Translations under genes and position numbers: made by a program | The notes under the pieces: model-generated | Database searches by the model: none | Told to the model about the DNA's origin: nothing | Seen by the model: the letters and a program-made list of their open reading frames with translations, nothing else | Assembly: GCF_000697965.2 (NCBI RefSeq) | Contig: NZ_CP015882.1 | Span: forward strand, 434,001 to 498,000 | From: Ensifer adhaerens | Lineage (GTDB): Bacteria; Pseudomonadota; Alphaproteobacteria; Rhizobiales; Rhizobiaceae | Direction: 5' to 3' | Length of the DNA: 64,000 nt | Shown: piece by piece, positions 1-8,530 of the stretch | How the letters are laid out: each line of letters begins with the position of its first letter | How positions within the stretch are numbered: the first letter of the stretch is position 1

Positions 1-806
1 TTGATGTGCGGCTCGGTCGGCGTGCGCACGACGAGGCCCATGGAGGTCGCAAGCCGTGTGACCGCCGATGTCATGATCGCGACGCCGAGCCCGCCTTCGA
101 CCATGCCGATAATCGTCAGCGGCAAGGCCACCTCCTGCATCGCCTTGTCGAAGGGCAGCACGATACCGTTGCGTGCCAGCTCGTTTTCGAGGCGGTCCCT
201 GATCGGATTGCCGCGGTGCGGACCGATCAGCTTGCGGTCAACCAGGTCGGTCCAACGAATTTCACGCAGCCTGACCAGCGGGTCGTCCGGGTGAAGGACG
301 ATGAGGAATTCGTCGGTCGTCAGCCGGGTACCCATCAATTCGGTATCGTCCTCCGGCACGGTTCCGATCCCGAGGTCGACCGAGCTGTTGGTCACCTGTT
401 CCAGGACGGCGATCTCCGCCACGTCATGGAGAGCGACGGTAATATCGGGGTAGAGCCGGGTGAAGGCGTTGACGAGCTGCGGCAGCATCAAAGCCGCCTG
501 CACGGTGCCCGCTGCAATCGAGACCTTGCCACGTCTCAGCGCATTCAACTCGCGCGAGCTCTCCACCATGCCATCGATGTCGGCGACGGCACGTGCGGCA
601 ACCGGCAAGATGTCCATGCCGGCCTGCGTAAGCCGTAGAAGACGCGTATGCCTGTCGAAGAGACGCAGCTTCAAATTCTGCTCCAGCTGCCGAACCAGCG
701 TGCTCACCGCCGACTGCGAGGAGCCGAGCCTGTCGGCGGCGAGGGTGAACTGCCCCAGATTGGCTACGGTGACGAAGGCTCGAAGCTGTTTCAGCGTGAT
801 GTCCAT
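1..806 (-). CDS. LysR-family transcriptional regulator (C-terminus cut by window edge)
   Basis: The reverse strand reads open from the ATG at 806 to the window start, about 268 codons. The first 60 residues are a typical LysR winged helix (MDITLKQLRAFVTVANLGQF, then a recognition helix around SSQSAVSTLVRQLE). A LysR-substrate domain follows. LysR proteins are usually near 300 aa, so roughly 30-40 C-terminal residues lie outside the window. The gene is divergent from the permease and hydroxylase genes at 971 onward, the usual arrangement for a LysR activator of a catabolic operon. Inference: it senses the substrate or an intermediate of the neighbouring pathway. The family assignment is firm; the ligand is unknown. 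Confidence 0.9.
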   Translation of the reverse strand, partial: MDITLKQLRAFVTVANLGQFTLAADRLGSSQSAVSTLVRQLEQNLKLRLFDRHTRLLRLTQAGMDILPVAARAVADIDGMVESSRELNALRRGKVSIAAGTVQAALMLPQLVNAFTRLYPDITVALHDVAEIAVLEQVTNSSVDLGIGTVPEDDTELMGTRLTTDEFLIVLHPDDPLVRLREIRWTDLVDRKLIGPHRGNPIRDRLENELARNGIVLPFDKAMQEVALPLTIIGMVEGGLGVAIMTSAVTRLATSMGLVVRTPTEPHI

Positions 807-818
807 GCCGGTCCATTC

Positions 819-837
819 ATTCAATTACTATATGAAT
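819..837. promoter_or_regulatory. Candidate LysR binding site (ATTCA-N9-TGAAT)
   Basis: A 19-bp inverted repeat, ATTCA, 9 bases, TGAAT, lies in an AT-rich stretch 13 bp upstream of the LysR start and before the permease gene at 971. It contains the T-N11-A pattern typical of LysR operators. Autoregulation together with divergent activation is the usual logic, but this assignment rests on pattern only. Confidence 0.45.
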
Positions 838-970
838 AAATATGATTGTGCCGATTGTTTGCTGATTTGGCCAGCCGCATGATCCGCTTTGTACGGCGTG
901 CGGTGACCACATCATGAGGCCGAAGTTGCCCTCCCACCGCGCCGGAAGCTGTTCGCTGGGAGGAAAGCGA

Positions 971-2362
971 ATGCATAAATCCGATACGACTGATCCTGTC
1001 GAAAAAACCTACCCGATCCCAAGTTTGATGGCCCTTGGCCTACAGCATGTTCTCGTCATGTATGCCGGAGCGGTCGCCGTGCCGCTCATTGTCGGCAGCG
1101 CACTTCAATTGCCCAAGGAACAGATTGCGATGCTCGTCAGCGCGGATCTCTTCTGTTGTGGCATCGTCACCCTCATCCAGGCGCTCGGCATCTGGAACAT
1201 CGGCATTCGCCTGCCGATCATGATGGGGATTTCGTTCACCGCCGTACCCTCGATTATCGCGACGGGCACCAATCCCGATCTCGGCATGCCGGGCGTCATC
1301 GGCGCGGTCATCGGCTCCGGGGTGTTCACGATCCTGGTCGCGCCGTTCTTCGGCCGCTGGGTACGGTTCTTCCCGCCTGTTGTCACCGGCACGGTGATGC
1401 TGGTGATCGGCCTTTCGCTGATGCGCGTCGGGGTAAACTGGGCGGCAGGCGGCCAGCCGATGATCAAGGGTCCGGACGGCATGATCCCGAACCCGGCCTA
1501 CGGCGCGCCGTTCGCGCTCGCCGTGGCTGCCATCGTGCTCATGTCGATCCTGCTTCTCACCCGCGTTCTCAAGGGCTTCATGGCCAATCTTGCGGTCCTG
1601 ATCGGGATCGGGATCGGCTTCGTGGTCGCGATCGCTGCCGGCAAGGTGGATTTCCACGGCGTTGCCGAGGCCGACTGGGTGCGCATCATTCACCCGCTCG
1701 CCTTCGGATGGCCGATCTTCGAGTTCTGGTCGATCCTGTCGCTCTGTGCGGTCATGACCGTCATGATGATCGAATCGACCGGCCAGTTCCTGGCTGTCGG
1801 CGACATGGCCGGACGCAAGATCACCGAGGCAGAACTGACCCGGGGTTTGAGAACCGACGGTGTCGGTAACATTATCGGCGGCCTGCTCAACACCTTCACC
1901 TATACGACCTATGCGCAGAACGTCGGACTGCTGCAGATCACCGGCGTGCTCAGCCGCTTCGTGGTGGCAGCGGGCGGCGCCATCCTGATCCTGCTCGGCT
2001 CGCTGCCGAAGGTTGCCTTCGTCAGCGCATCGATCCCGAGCTATGTCGTCGGCGGTGCGGCAATCGTGATGTTTGGCATGGTGTCGGCGACGGGGGTGAA
2101 GATCCTGTCGAAGGTGGATTTCGTGGCCAATCGCCGCAATCTCTACATCGTCGCCGTCAGCGTCGGCCTCGCCATGGTGCCGGTCGTTGCCGAAAACATC
2201 TTCGATCAGCTGCCGGCGGCGATCGAGAAGTTCCTGCACAGCGGCGTGCTCGTCGGCACCTTTGCGGCGGCACTGCTCAACATTCTCTTCAACGGCGTTC
2301 CGGCGAAAGAGCCGGAGGAGGCCGAACTCGTGGACGGAGCGCCGGCTGCCGACCCTGCCTAG
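971..2362 (+). CDS. NCS2-family nucleobase (xanthine/urate-type) permease
   Basis: This is a 463-aa polytopic inner-membrane protein of the nucleobase:cation symporter-2 family (UraA/XanQ/UacT relatives). Seen in the sequence: many hydrophobic segments, the signature QNxG (Q316, N317, followed by GLLQITG) and the conserved transmembrane acidic residue E268 in ESTGQ. These are the substrate-binding positions in purine members of the family. The ATG at 971 was chosen because GGGAGG lies 7 nt upstream; an upstream in-frame ATG at 914 has no ribosome binding site. It is the first gene of the LysR-linked locus and precedes a molybdenum hydroxylase. It therefore probably imports a purine-like or other N-heteroaromatic substrate; the exact substrate cannot be read from sequence. 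Confidence 0.9.
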   Translation: MHKSDTTDPVEKTYPIPSLMALGLQHVLVMYAGAVAVPLIVGSALQLPKEQIAMLVSADLFCCGIVTLIQALGIWNIGIRLPIMMGISFTAVPSIIATGTNPDLGMPGVIGAVIGSGVFTILVAPFFGRWVRFFPPVVTGTVMLVIGLSLMRVGVNWAAGGQPMIKGPDGMIPNPAYGAPFALAVAAIVLMSILLLTRVLKGFMANLAVLIGIGIGFVVAIAAGKVDFHGVAEADWVRIIHPLAFGWPIFEFWSILSLCAVMTVMMIESTGQFLAVGDMAGRKITEAELTRGLRTDGVGNIIGGLLNTFTYTTYAQNVGLLQITGVLSRFVVAAGGAILILLGSLPKVAFVSASIPSYVVGGAAIVMFGMVSATGVKILSKVDFVANRRNLYIVAVSVGLAMVPVVAENIFDQLPAAIEKFLHSGVLVGTFAAALLNILFNGVPAKEPEEAELVDGAPAADPA

Positions 2363-2378
2363 AGAACAACACCATTAG

Positions 2379-2401
2379 TCCGGCGGCCGCGCGCCGCCGG
2401 A
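2379..2401 (+). repeat. Intercistronic GC hairpin
   Basis: A perfect 9-bp stem (TCCGGCGGC/GCCGCCGGA) with a 5-nt loop lies between the permease stop and the ribosome binding site of the next gene. There is no T-run, so it more likely stabilises or attenuates the transcript than terminates it. Confidence 0.5.
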
Positions 2402-2423
2402 GCCCCAACCCCAAGAGGATTCC

Positions 2424-3287
2424 ATGAGACGCTTCGACTATCATCGGGCGGAAACGCTGGAGCATGCCTCCCGTCTTCTCACCGAGCTCGGCGACGACAC
2501 ATTCCTGTTCAACGGAGGCACGGACCTTTTGGTCGAGATCCGCGAACGGCTGCGCCGCGTGCGCAACGTCGTCGACATCAAGCAGATCCCTGGTTTGTCC
2601 GACATCACCTATGACGAGACGCGCGGACTGACCTTCGGTGCGCTGGTGACCGTCGGACGGCTGGAGAACCTGTCGCTGGTGCGCCAGCGATATCCGAACC
2701 TGCGTTCAGCACTCGCCTCGCTCGGCTCCATCCAGGTGCGCAACCGCGCGACCGTCGTTGGCAATATCTGTCGCGCCTCACCGTCGGCCGATACCATTCC
2801 GCCCTTGGTGGCGGACGGCGCCTTCGTGCACATCTACAGCCGCACCAACATGCGTGTGGTGCCGATCTGCGAGTTCTTCACCGGTCCCGGCAGGACCGTT
2901 CTCGCCAAGGGCGAAATCGTTACCGGCATCACCGTGCCGCCGGCGGGTGACAATACCGGCAAGGCCTATCTCAAGCACGGCCGTCGAAAGGCGATGGAGC
3001 TGTCCACCGTCGGCGTCGCCGTCAGCCTGGCGATGGACGATGGCGTCTGCAGCGACATCCGCATCGCGCTCGGTGCGGTCGGCGCCACTGTGCTGCGCGC
3101 GCCGCAAGCCGAAGCCATGCTGCGTGGCACGAGGCTCGATGCTGAGACGGTCAGGAGTGCTGCCGACAGGGCGATGGAGGAATGCACGCCGATCAGCAAC
3201 GTGCGCGCCAGCGCAGACTACCGCCGCGACATGGTCGGCGTCCTGACCGGTCGCGCCATCAAACAGGCATTGGAGACTTTCGCATGA
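2424..3287 (+). CDS. Molybdenum hydroxylase, FAD-binding (medium) subunit
   Basis: The 287-aa product matches the CoxM/XdhB-type FAD subunit of xanthine oxidase-family enzymes. The N-terminal FAD-binding motif is at residues 30-36 (NGGTDLL). The second flavin loop (GNICRASPSADT) is near residues 113-124, and a CO-dehydrogenase-flavoprotein C-terminal domain follows. It passes electrons from the Fe-S subunit to an acceptor via FAD. AAGAGGA precedes the ATG. The stop overlaps the next start by ATGA, so translation is coupled to the Fe-S subunit. Gene order is medium, small, large, as in CO dehydrogenase and 4-hydroxybenzoyl-CoA reductase-type operons. Confidence 0.92.
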   Translation: MRRFDYHRAETLEHASRLLTELGDDTFLFNGGTDLLVEIRERLRRVRNVVDIKQIPGLSDITYDETRGLTFGALVTVGRLENLSLVRQRYPNLRSALASLGSIQVRNRATVVGNICRASPSADTIPPLVADGAFVHIYSRTNMRVVPICEFFTGPGRTVLAKGEIVTGITVPPAGDNTGKAYLKHGRRKAMELSTVGVAVSLAMDDGVCSDIRIALGAVGATVLRAPQAEAMLRGTRLDAETVRSAADRAMEECTPISNVRASADYRRDMVGVLTGRAIKQALETFA

Positions 3288-3766
3288 AACGGATGGTCGA
3301 ATTCACCGTGAATGGCGAGGCGCGCGAGATGGCCGTCGATGGCTGCTGCTCCCTGCTCGATGCGCTGCGCGACGAGGTCGGCCTCACCGGCACCAAGAAG
3401 GGCTGCGATGTCGGCGACTGCGGCGCCTGCACCGTGCTCGTCGATGGCGAGCCGGTCAACGCCTGCCTGATGCTTGCCGTGGAAGCCGAAGGCCGTGCGG
3501 TCGAGACGGTCGAAGGGCTCCAGCCGGGTGTCGATCGACTGCATCCGCTGCAGGATGCCTTCATGCGGCACGGCGCCTCGCAATGCGGCTTCTGCACGCC
3601 CGGCATCCTGATGATGGCGAAGAAGCTCATCGACGACAATCCGCACCCGACTGACGAGGACATCCGCTTCGGGCTCTCCGGCAACATCTGCCGTTGCACG
3701 GGATACACCAAGATATTCGACGCGATCAAATCGGCCGCGCGCGAGATGGAGGCTGCAAGACCATGA
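3284..3766 (+). CDS. Molybdenum hydroxylase, [2Fe-2S] (small) subunit
   Basis: The 160-aa protein carries both Fe-S clusters of the family. The plant-ferredoxin-type cluster uses C41, C46, C49 and C61 (motif GCDVGDCGACTV). The second cluster uses C101, C104, C136 and C138 (QCGFCTPG and GNICRCTGY). It relays electrons from the Mo centre to the FAD subunit. The ATG at 3284 overlaps the FAD-subunit stop (ATGA), and its own stop overlaps the large-subunit start in the same way. The length fits stand-alone small subunits of about 160 aa. There is no signal peptide, so the enzyme is probably cytoplasmic. Confidence 0.95.
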   Translation: MKRMVEFTVNGEAREMAVDGCCSLLDALRDEVGLTGTKKGCDVGDCGACTVLVDGEPVNACLMLAVEAEGRAVETVEGLQPGVDRLHPLQDAFMRHGASQCGFCTPGILMMAKKLIDDNPHPTDEDIRFGLSGNICRCTGYTKIFDAIKSAAREMEAARP

Positions 3767-6069
3767 ACATGACCACCCCCATTGAACAGCGCGAGTTCAA
3801 GATCGTCGGCAAGAGCGTCAAGCGCGACGACGTGCTCGAAAAGGTCACGGGCGAGGCGCAGTATACCGGCGATATCAAGCTGCCCGGAATGCTGCACGGC
3901 AAGATCAAGCGCGCGGCGATCGCCCATGCGCGCATCAAGTCGATCGACGTCAGCAAGGCGCTCGCCTATCCGGGCGTCAAGGCTGTGCTGACCCACGAGA
4001 CCGTGCCACGCGTGCTGCACTATGGGTCGCCGCATCCACGCTCGGCCTCCTGCACCAAGGACCAGTACATTCTCGACGACAAGGTGCGGTTCTGGGGCGA
4101 GGGCGTCGCCGCCGTCGCTGCCATCAGCGAAGAGATCGCCGACGAGGCGCTCGACCTGATCGAGGTGGAATACGAACCTTTGCCGGCCGTCTTCGAGCCG
4201 GAGGACGCCGCGCAGCCAGGCGCACCACTGATCCACGACGTTGGGCCGGGCGGCAATCTTGTGCTCGACCCGGTGCGCGTCAACCGCGGCGACATCGATA
4301 AGGGTTTTGCCGAGGCGGACTTCGTTCTCGAGGGCACGTTTGCCGGCGGGCGGCCGCACCCGGCCTATATGGAGCCGAACGTCTGCATCGCCGACTGGGA
4401 CGGTTCCAACAAGCTGACCTTCTGGACCTCGACCCAGACCTCTTTCATGGTGCGTGGCATCCTTGCAGAAGTGCTCGGCCTGCCGCTCACCAAGGTGCGC
4501 GTGCTCGTCGACCATATGGGTGGCGGCTTTGGGGCCAAGCAGGACCTGTTCCAGCACGAGTTTCTCTGTGCGCTTTTGGCGAAGGAAACCCGCCGGCCGG
4601 TGAAAATGGAGTTCACCCGCCACGAGACATTCGTGGCCGGTCGTTCCCGTCACCCTTGCCGGATCTGGCTGAAGCAGGGCTTCAAGAACGACGGCACGCT
4701 CGTCGCCCGCGACATGAAGCTGGTCTACGATTCCGGCGCCTACGGGTCCCATGGCCCGGGCGTGACCATCGTTGGAACCACCGCCGCTACCTCGCTCTAT
4801 CGCTGCGAGAACGTGCGGCTGGAGGGGCGGTGCGTCTACACCAACACCCCGATCAACGGCGCCTTCCGCGGCTACGGCGTGGTGCAGAGCTACTATGCGC
4901 TCGACATCCAGATGGATGAAGCGGCCGAACGGCTCGGCATGGATCCGGCCGAACTGAAGCTGAAGAACGTGGTGGGCGCCGGCGACATCGCGCCATCCGG
5001 CCATCCGATCCTCGGTCACGGGCTTGAAATCTGCCTCAAGCACGGCATCGACGTGCTCGACTGGAAGGCGCTTTGGAACCGCGACCGGGCTCCAGATCCG
5101 AAGCGCCCGCACATCCGCAAAGGGTGGGGCATCGGCTGCGAGATGCACGGCTCGTCTGCCTATCCCGGCATCAAGGAACAGGGCAATGCCACGGTGAAGG
5201 TCAACGAGGACGGAACGGTGACGCTGCTAACTGGCGCTGCCGGACTTGGCACCGGAGCCCATACGGCGCTGGCGCAGATCGTTGCCGAAGAGCTCGGGGT
5301 CCGCTTCGAGGACGTCGGCGTCATCCATGGCGACACGGACGTGGTTCCATGGGACATCGGGGCCTTTGCCAGCCACACGACCTACCTGGTCGGCACGGCC
5401 GCCAAGATGGCGGCCGGCAAGGTCCGCGCTGCCGTGCTCGCCAGGGCAGCGATGAAACTTCAGGTCTCGCCCGACGAGATCGACCTTTCCGAAGGCAAGG
5501 TCTTCCTCATCGCCGAGCCAGATCGCTCTATGACGGTGTCGGAGGCCATGGGGCCTTCACGTGGCATTCCTGCCGCCAATATCGTTGCCAACGGCACTTA
5601 CGAGCCGACGAAATCCTACTCCTTCGCCGCACATTTCACCGAGGTGGACGTCGACACGGAAACGGGCATCGTCGAGGTCAAGCGCGTCGTGCCTGTGCAC
5701 GACGTTGGACGCGTCATCCACCCGATCGCCGCGCAAGGCCAGATCGAGGGCGGCATCCAGCAGGGCATCGGCCACACGCTGACCGAGGACTACGTCATCG
5801 ACAAGAAGACCGGGCGCTCACTCAATGCGGGCCTGGTCGACTACAAGATGCCGCTGTCGATGGACATGCCCGACATCGAGACGATCATCCTCGAGGCAGC
5901 GCCCGACCCGGGTGGTCCCTGGGGCGCCAAGGGTGTGGGCGAAGATCCGATCATCGCCATCGGCCCTTCCATCGCCAATGCCATCCACGACGCCATCGGC
6001 GTTCGCTTCCACCACTATCCGATCACACCGGAAGACATCCTGAAAGCCTTGAGGGAGAAGGGCGCATGA
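3763..6069 (+). CDS. Molybdenum hydroxylase, molybdopterin-binding catalytic (large) subunit
   Basis: The 768-aa product is the xanthine dehydrogenase/CoxL-family catalytic subunit. It has an N-terminal aldehyde oxidase/xanthine dehydrogenase a/b-hammerhead domain and a long Mo-pterin domain. The domain carries GGGFGAKQD (near residue 255), GAYGSHGPG, an arginine-containing AFRGYG loop and the C-terminal GVGE with the catalytic base E727. These enzymes hydroxylate aromatic N-heterocycles, aldehydes or aryl-CoA esters with water as oxygen source. The nearby NCS2 permease favours a purine-like or N-heteroaromatic substrate. That is inference, and ordinary xanthine oxidation cannot be excluded. 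The start at 3763 is fixed by the ATGA overlap. Confidence 0.92.
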   Translation: MNMTTPIEQREFKIVGKSVKRDDVLEKVTGEAQYTGDIKLPGMLHGKIKRAAIAHARIKSIDVSKALAYPGVKAVLTHETVPRVLHYGSPHPRSASCTKDQYILDDKVRFWGEGVAAVAAISEEIADEALDLIEVEYEPLPAVFEPEDAAQPGAPLIHDVGPGGNLVLDPVRVNRGDIDKGFAEADFVLEGTFAGGRPHPAYMEPNVCIADWDGSNKLTFWTSTQTSFMVRGILAEVLGLPLTKVRVLVDHMGGGFGAKQDLFQHEFLCALLAKETRRPVKMEFTRHETFVAGRSRHPCRIWLKQGFKNDGTLVARDMKLVYDSGAYGSHGPGVTIVGTTAATSLYRCENVRLEGRCVYTNTPINGAFRGYGVVQSYYALDIQMDEAAERLGMDPAELKLKNVVGAGDIAPSGHPILGHGLEICLKHGIDVLDWKALWNRDRAPDPKRPHIRKGWGIGCEMHGSSAYPGIKEQGNATVKVNEDGTVTLLTGAAGLGTGAHTALAQIVAEELGVRFEDVGVIHGDTDVVPWDIGAFASHTTYLVGTAAKMAAGKVRAAVLARAAMKLQVSPDEIDLSEGKVFLIAEPDRSMTVSEAMGPSRGIPAANIVANGTYEPTKSYSFAAHFTEVDVDTETGIVEVKRVVPVHDVGRVIHPIAAQGQIEGGIQQGIGHTLTEDYVIDKKTGRSLNAGLVDYKMPLSMDMPDIETIILEAAPDPGGPWGAKGVGEDPIIAIGPSIANAIHDAIGVRFHHYPITPEDILKALREKGA

Positions 6070-7187
6070 ACATGCATATCGAACCTGCGAGCCAGCAGAA
6101 ACTCCCGATCACGATCCTCACCGGTTTCCTCGGATCAGGAAAGACGACACTGCTCAACTACATTCTCACCGAGCGTCACGGTCACCGTATCGCGGTGATC
6201 GAGAACGAATACGGCGAAGTGGACGTCGACAGCGACCTCGTGCTCGCCTCGGACGAGGAAATCTTCCAGATGCAGAACGGCTGCATCTGCTGCTTCGTCG
6301 ACGTGCGCAACGACCTGATCGACGTGATGAAGAAGCTCCTGAGCCACAAGGACAAGTTCGATCACATCATCGTCGAGACCTCGGGTCTTGCCGACCCGAC
6401 GCCGGTCGCCACCGCCTTCTTCGTCGACCGTAGCGTGGCCGACGAGGTGGAGCTCGACGCCGTCGTCACGCTGGTGGACGCAATGCACATCGACCAGCAT
6501 CTCTACGATCCGGTGCTCGACGGCAGCGACAACCAGGCGGTCAACCAGATCGTCGCGGCCGACCGCATCCTCGTCAACAAGATAGACCTTGCCGGGGAGG
6601 ATGCCCTCGGTTCGCTGGAAACATCTCTGCGCAGGCTGAACCAGACAGCACCCATCCTGAGGTCCAGCTACGGCAAGGTGGATCTCTCCAACATTCTCGG
6701 TGTCAAGGGCTTCCGGCCGTCCTATGTGCGAGAGCGGGCGGAAATTCTCGACATCGACATGGATGACGATCGCGATGCCGAGCACCATCATCACCATGAT
6801 TGCAAGGAGCCGTGTTGCGACCATGGGCACCACCATCATCATGACCATGGACGCGCGCACGCGACCCCCCTTCGGCCGCACCAGCATGACGCGACTGTGA
6901 AATCCCACTCCTTCGTCTATCCCGAAGCCTTCGACGGCGAGAAGCTTGCAGGTTTCCTCAAGGGCTACCTCGGCGAGCACGGCGACGACATTTTCCGCAC
7001 AAAGGGCATCGTTTCCGTTGCCGGAGACGACCGCTTCTTCGTGCTTCAGGCCGTGCACAAGCTCGTCGATTTCCGCCCGGACCACGCCTGGGGCGAAGAC
7101 AAACGGAAGTCGAAGTTCGTGTTCATCGGCCGCAATCTCGACCGCGAAAGTATCGACAGAAACTTGCGTGCATGCCTGGTGCCTTAG
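6066..7187 (+). CDS. CobW/COG0523-family GTPase with His-rich metal-binding region
   Basis: The 373-aa G3E GTPase has Walker A GFLGSGKTT at residues 20-28, the CxCC metal motif at 73-76, ETSGLADPTP and the NKID guanine motif. A histidine- and cysteine-rich segment at about residues 239-278 (runs of five His and a CC pair) precedes the CobW C-terminal domain. Such proteins act as zinc or cobalt chaperones for metalloenzymes. The start overlaps the large-subunit stop by ATGA, so it belongs to the hydroxylase operon. Inference: it loads metal into the amidohydrolases encoded just downstream, since the Mo enzyme itself needs XdhC rather than CobW. Confidence 0.9.
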   Translation: MNMHIEPASQQKLPITILTGFLGSGKTTLLNYILTERHGHRIAVIENEYGEVDVDSDLVLASDEEIFQMQNGCICCFVDVRNDLIDVMKKLLSHKDKFDHIIVETSGLADPTPVATAFFVDRSVADEVELDAVVTLVDAMHIDQHLYDPVLDGSDNQAVNQIVAADRILVNKIDLAGEDALGSLETSLRRLNQTAPILRSSYGKVDLSNILGVKGFRPSYVRERAEILDIDMDDDRDAEHHHHHDCKEPCCDHGHHHHHDHGRAHATPLRPHQHDATVKSHSFVYPEAFDGEKLAGFLKGYLGEHGDDIFRTKGIVSVAGDDRFFVLQAVHKLVDFRPDHAWGEDKRKSKFVFIGRNLDRESIDRNLRACLVP

Positions 7188-7588
7188 CAGCGAATCTCCA
7201 CGCCGGACGGCGCTTGCGTAAGCCTTTCTGTCTGAGCCGCCCGCGCCCCTCCAGCGCGGGCGGTTGCTGCTGCTTTCAATGACAAAAATCGTTTTAAAAA
7301 CAATTGTTTAGCTCATTTTTTGAGTTGACAAGAATCGCGCGAAGTGGTTCCTTTGAAGGCGAGTAGAAGCACCGACAATTGCTCACCGTCTGTTGGAAGA
7401 TGAGGCTGCGATGTCGATGCTGATCACCAAAGGAACACCCGGTTGCCCCGCCCTGGGAGCTTATGCGCCGGCCTGTTCCCTCCGTCTTCGGCATTTCCTG
7501 AGATCGCGGATCCAGGCCTGGCTTTGGCCGGCATGGCGTTCATCGCGCGGCCCCGCATCGACCGGACCCTCTACGACAGGAGAAACCT
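7188..7588 (+). promoter_or_regulatory. 400-bp leader with candidate promoter and operator for the second catabolic operon
   Basis: No convincing gene is present. After the hairpin at 7237-7263 comes an AT-rich patch with the 12-bp palindrome AAACAATTGTTT (7298-7309) and a consensus -35 element TTGACA (7325-7330). No good -10 element is visible at the standard distance. The remaining 250 nt run up to AGGAGA just before the amidohydrolase start. Inference: this is a separate promoter, possibly operator-controlled, for the genes from 7589 on. Confidence 0.5.
7237..7263 (+). terminator. Strong hairpin after the CobW gene
   Basis: A perfect 10-bp GC stem (CCGCCCGCGC/GCGCGGGCGG) with a 7-nt loop starts 50 nt after the CobW stop. 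It is followed by a moderately T-rich TTGCTGCTGCTTTC rather than a clean T-run. It probably ends the first transcript of the locus. Confidence 0.65.
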
Positions 7589-8512
7589 ATGATTATTGAC
7601 CTGAGCTGCTATCCCACCGATCTGGTGGACCTGGCTTGGCGACACGACGGACCGCCGTTCACCGGCGACAAGCTGCTGAAGATGATGGATGGCCCCTACT
7701 ATGTGAACGGCAAGCCGCGCCGGATCGACAAGGCCTTCATTCAGCCGCCGCAAGGCAACACCATCTACACCCACGAGGTGATGGATCTCGAGGGCAAGGC
7801 CGCCATCCGCCAGTACATGGCCTACACGGAAAAGATGGTGACCGAGCACCCCGACCGCTTCCTCGGCTGCTTCGTCTACAACCCGCGCTACGGCACGCAG
7901 AACGGCGCCGAAGAGATCGAACGCTACGCCAAGGAGTTCGATTTCAAGATGGTGCAGCTGCAGGCGAACATGCACGCCTACCGCCCGGACCGTGCGCTCG
8001 ACTGGCTGCGACCGGCACTGAAGAAGTGCGCGGATCTCGGCCTGATGGTGAAGGTGCATACCGGTGACGGACCGTACTCGATCCCGACGGAGTTCTATCC
8101 GATCATCCGCGAGTTTCCGGAGGTCAACTTCATCCTGGCGCATTTCGGCGTTCAGACCGGCGGCGTCTACGTGTTTGAGCCGATGCAGATGGCACTCGAC
8201 ACACCGAGTGTCTACGTGGAATCCGGCTGGTGCCTGCAGTCGCGCATCGTTGAATTCGCCAAGGTTCTGCCCAAGCACAAGATCCTCTTCGGCTCGGATA
8301 CGCCGCCGAACGAACCGGGCATGTGGATCAACCTCCTGGAGGTTCTCTGCCACGAGCCGCCGCAGGGCCTGAACCTCGATGAGGATACGCTCGAAGATTA
8401 CCTTGGCAACAACGTCGCCCGGATGATCGGGCTGGAAGCGACGAAGCCACCGGCCACCGTCGAGGAAGCCGAGGCGTATCTGCGCCAGCACGGCGTCGCC
8501 CTTGCCGCGTAA
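7589..8512 (+). CDS. Amidohydrolase-2 (ACMSD-like) protein lacking the HxH metal motif
   Basis: The 307-aa TIM-barrel protein belongs to the amidohydrolase-related family that includes ACMSD, gamma-resorcylate decarboxylase and isoorotate decarboxylase. It retains the later metal and catalytic positions: H157 in VHTGDGP, H185 in AHFG and D237 in FGSDTPPN. The usual HxH after the first strand is missing, because residues 4-9 read DLSCYP where the next gene has DTHLHP. It is a close paralog of that gene over the whole length. AGGAGA precedes the ATG. It may be a structural partner of the intact paralog, a metal-independent variant or a differently metallated enzyme. Family firm, activity uncertain. 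Confidence 0.88.
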   Translation: MIIDLSCYPTDLVDLAWRHDGPPFTGDKLLKMMDGPYYVNGKPRRIDKAFIQPPQGNTIYTHEVMDLEGKAAIRQYMAYTEKMVTEHPDRFLGCFVYNPRYGTQNGAEEIERYAKEFDFKMVQLQANMHAYRPDRALDWLRPALKKCADLGLMVKVHTGDGPYSIPTEFYPIIREFPEVNFILAHFGVQTGGVYVFEPMQMALDTPSVYVESGWCLQSRIVEFAKVLPKHKILFGSDTPPNEPGMWINLLEVLCHEPPQGLNLDEDTLEDYLGNNVARMIGLEATKPPATVEEAEAYLRQHGVALAA

Positions 8513-8530
8513 ATTTGAACGGAGTGAACA

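Noticed and set aside
1040..2239. Reverse-strand frame (399 codons) opposite the NCS2 permease
   Set aside because: Composition (many D, H, R, E) is the expected shadow of a hydrophobic membrane protein.
3259..5148. Long reverse-strand frame (629 codons) opposite the Mo hydroxylase
   Set aside because: It is the antisense shadow of strongly coding GC-rich sequence; no ribosome site or family pattern, and the forward genes are certain.
7393..7599. 68-codon forward frame in the leader before the amidohydrolase
   Set aside because: It overlaps the amidohydrolase start in another frame and has no ribosome site. Treated as leader.
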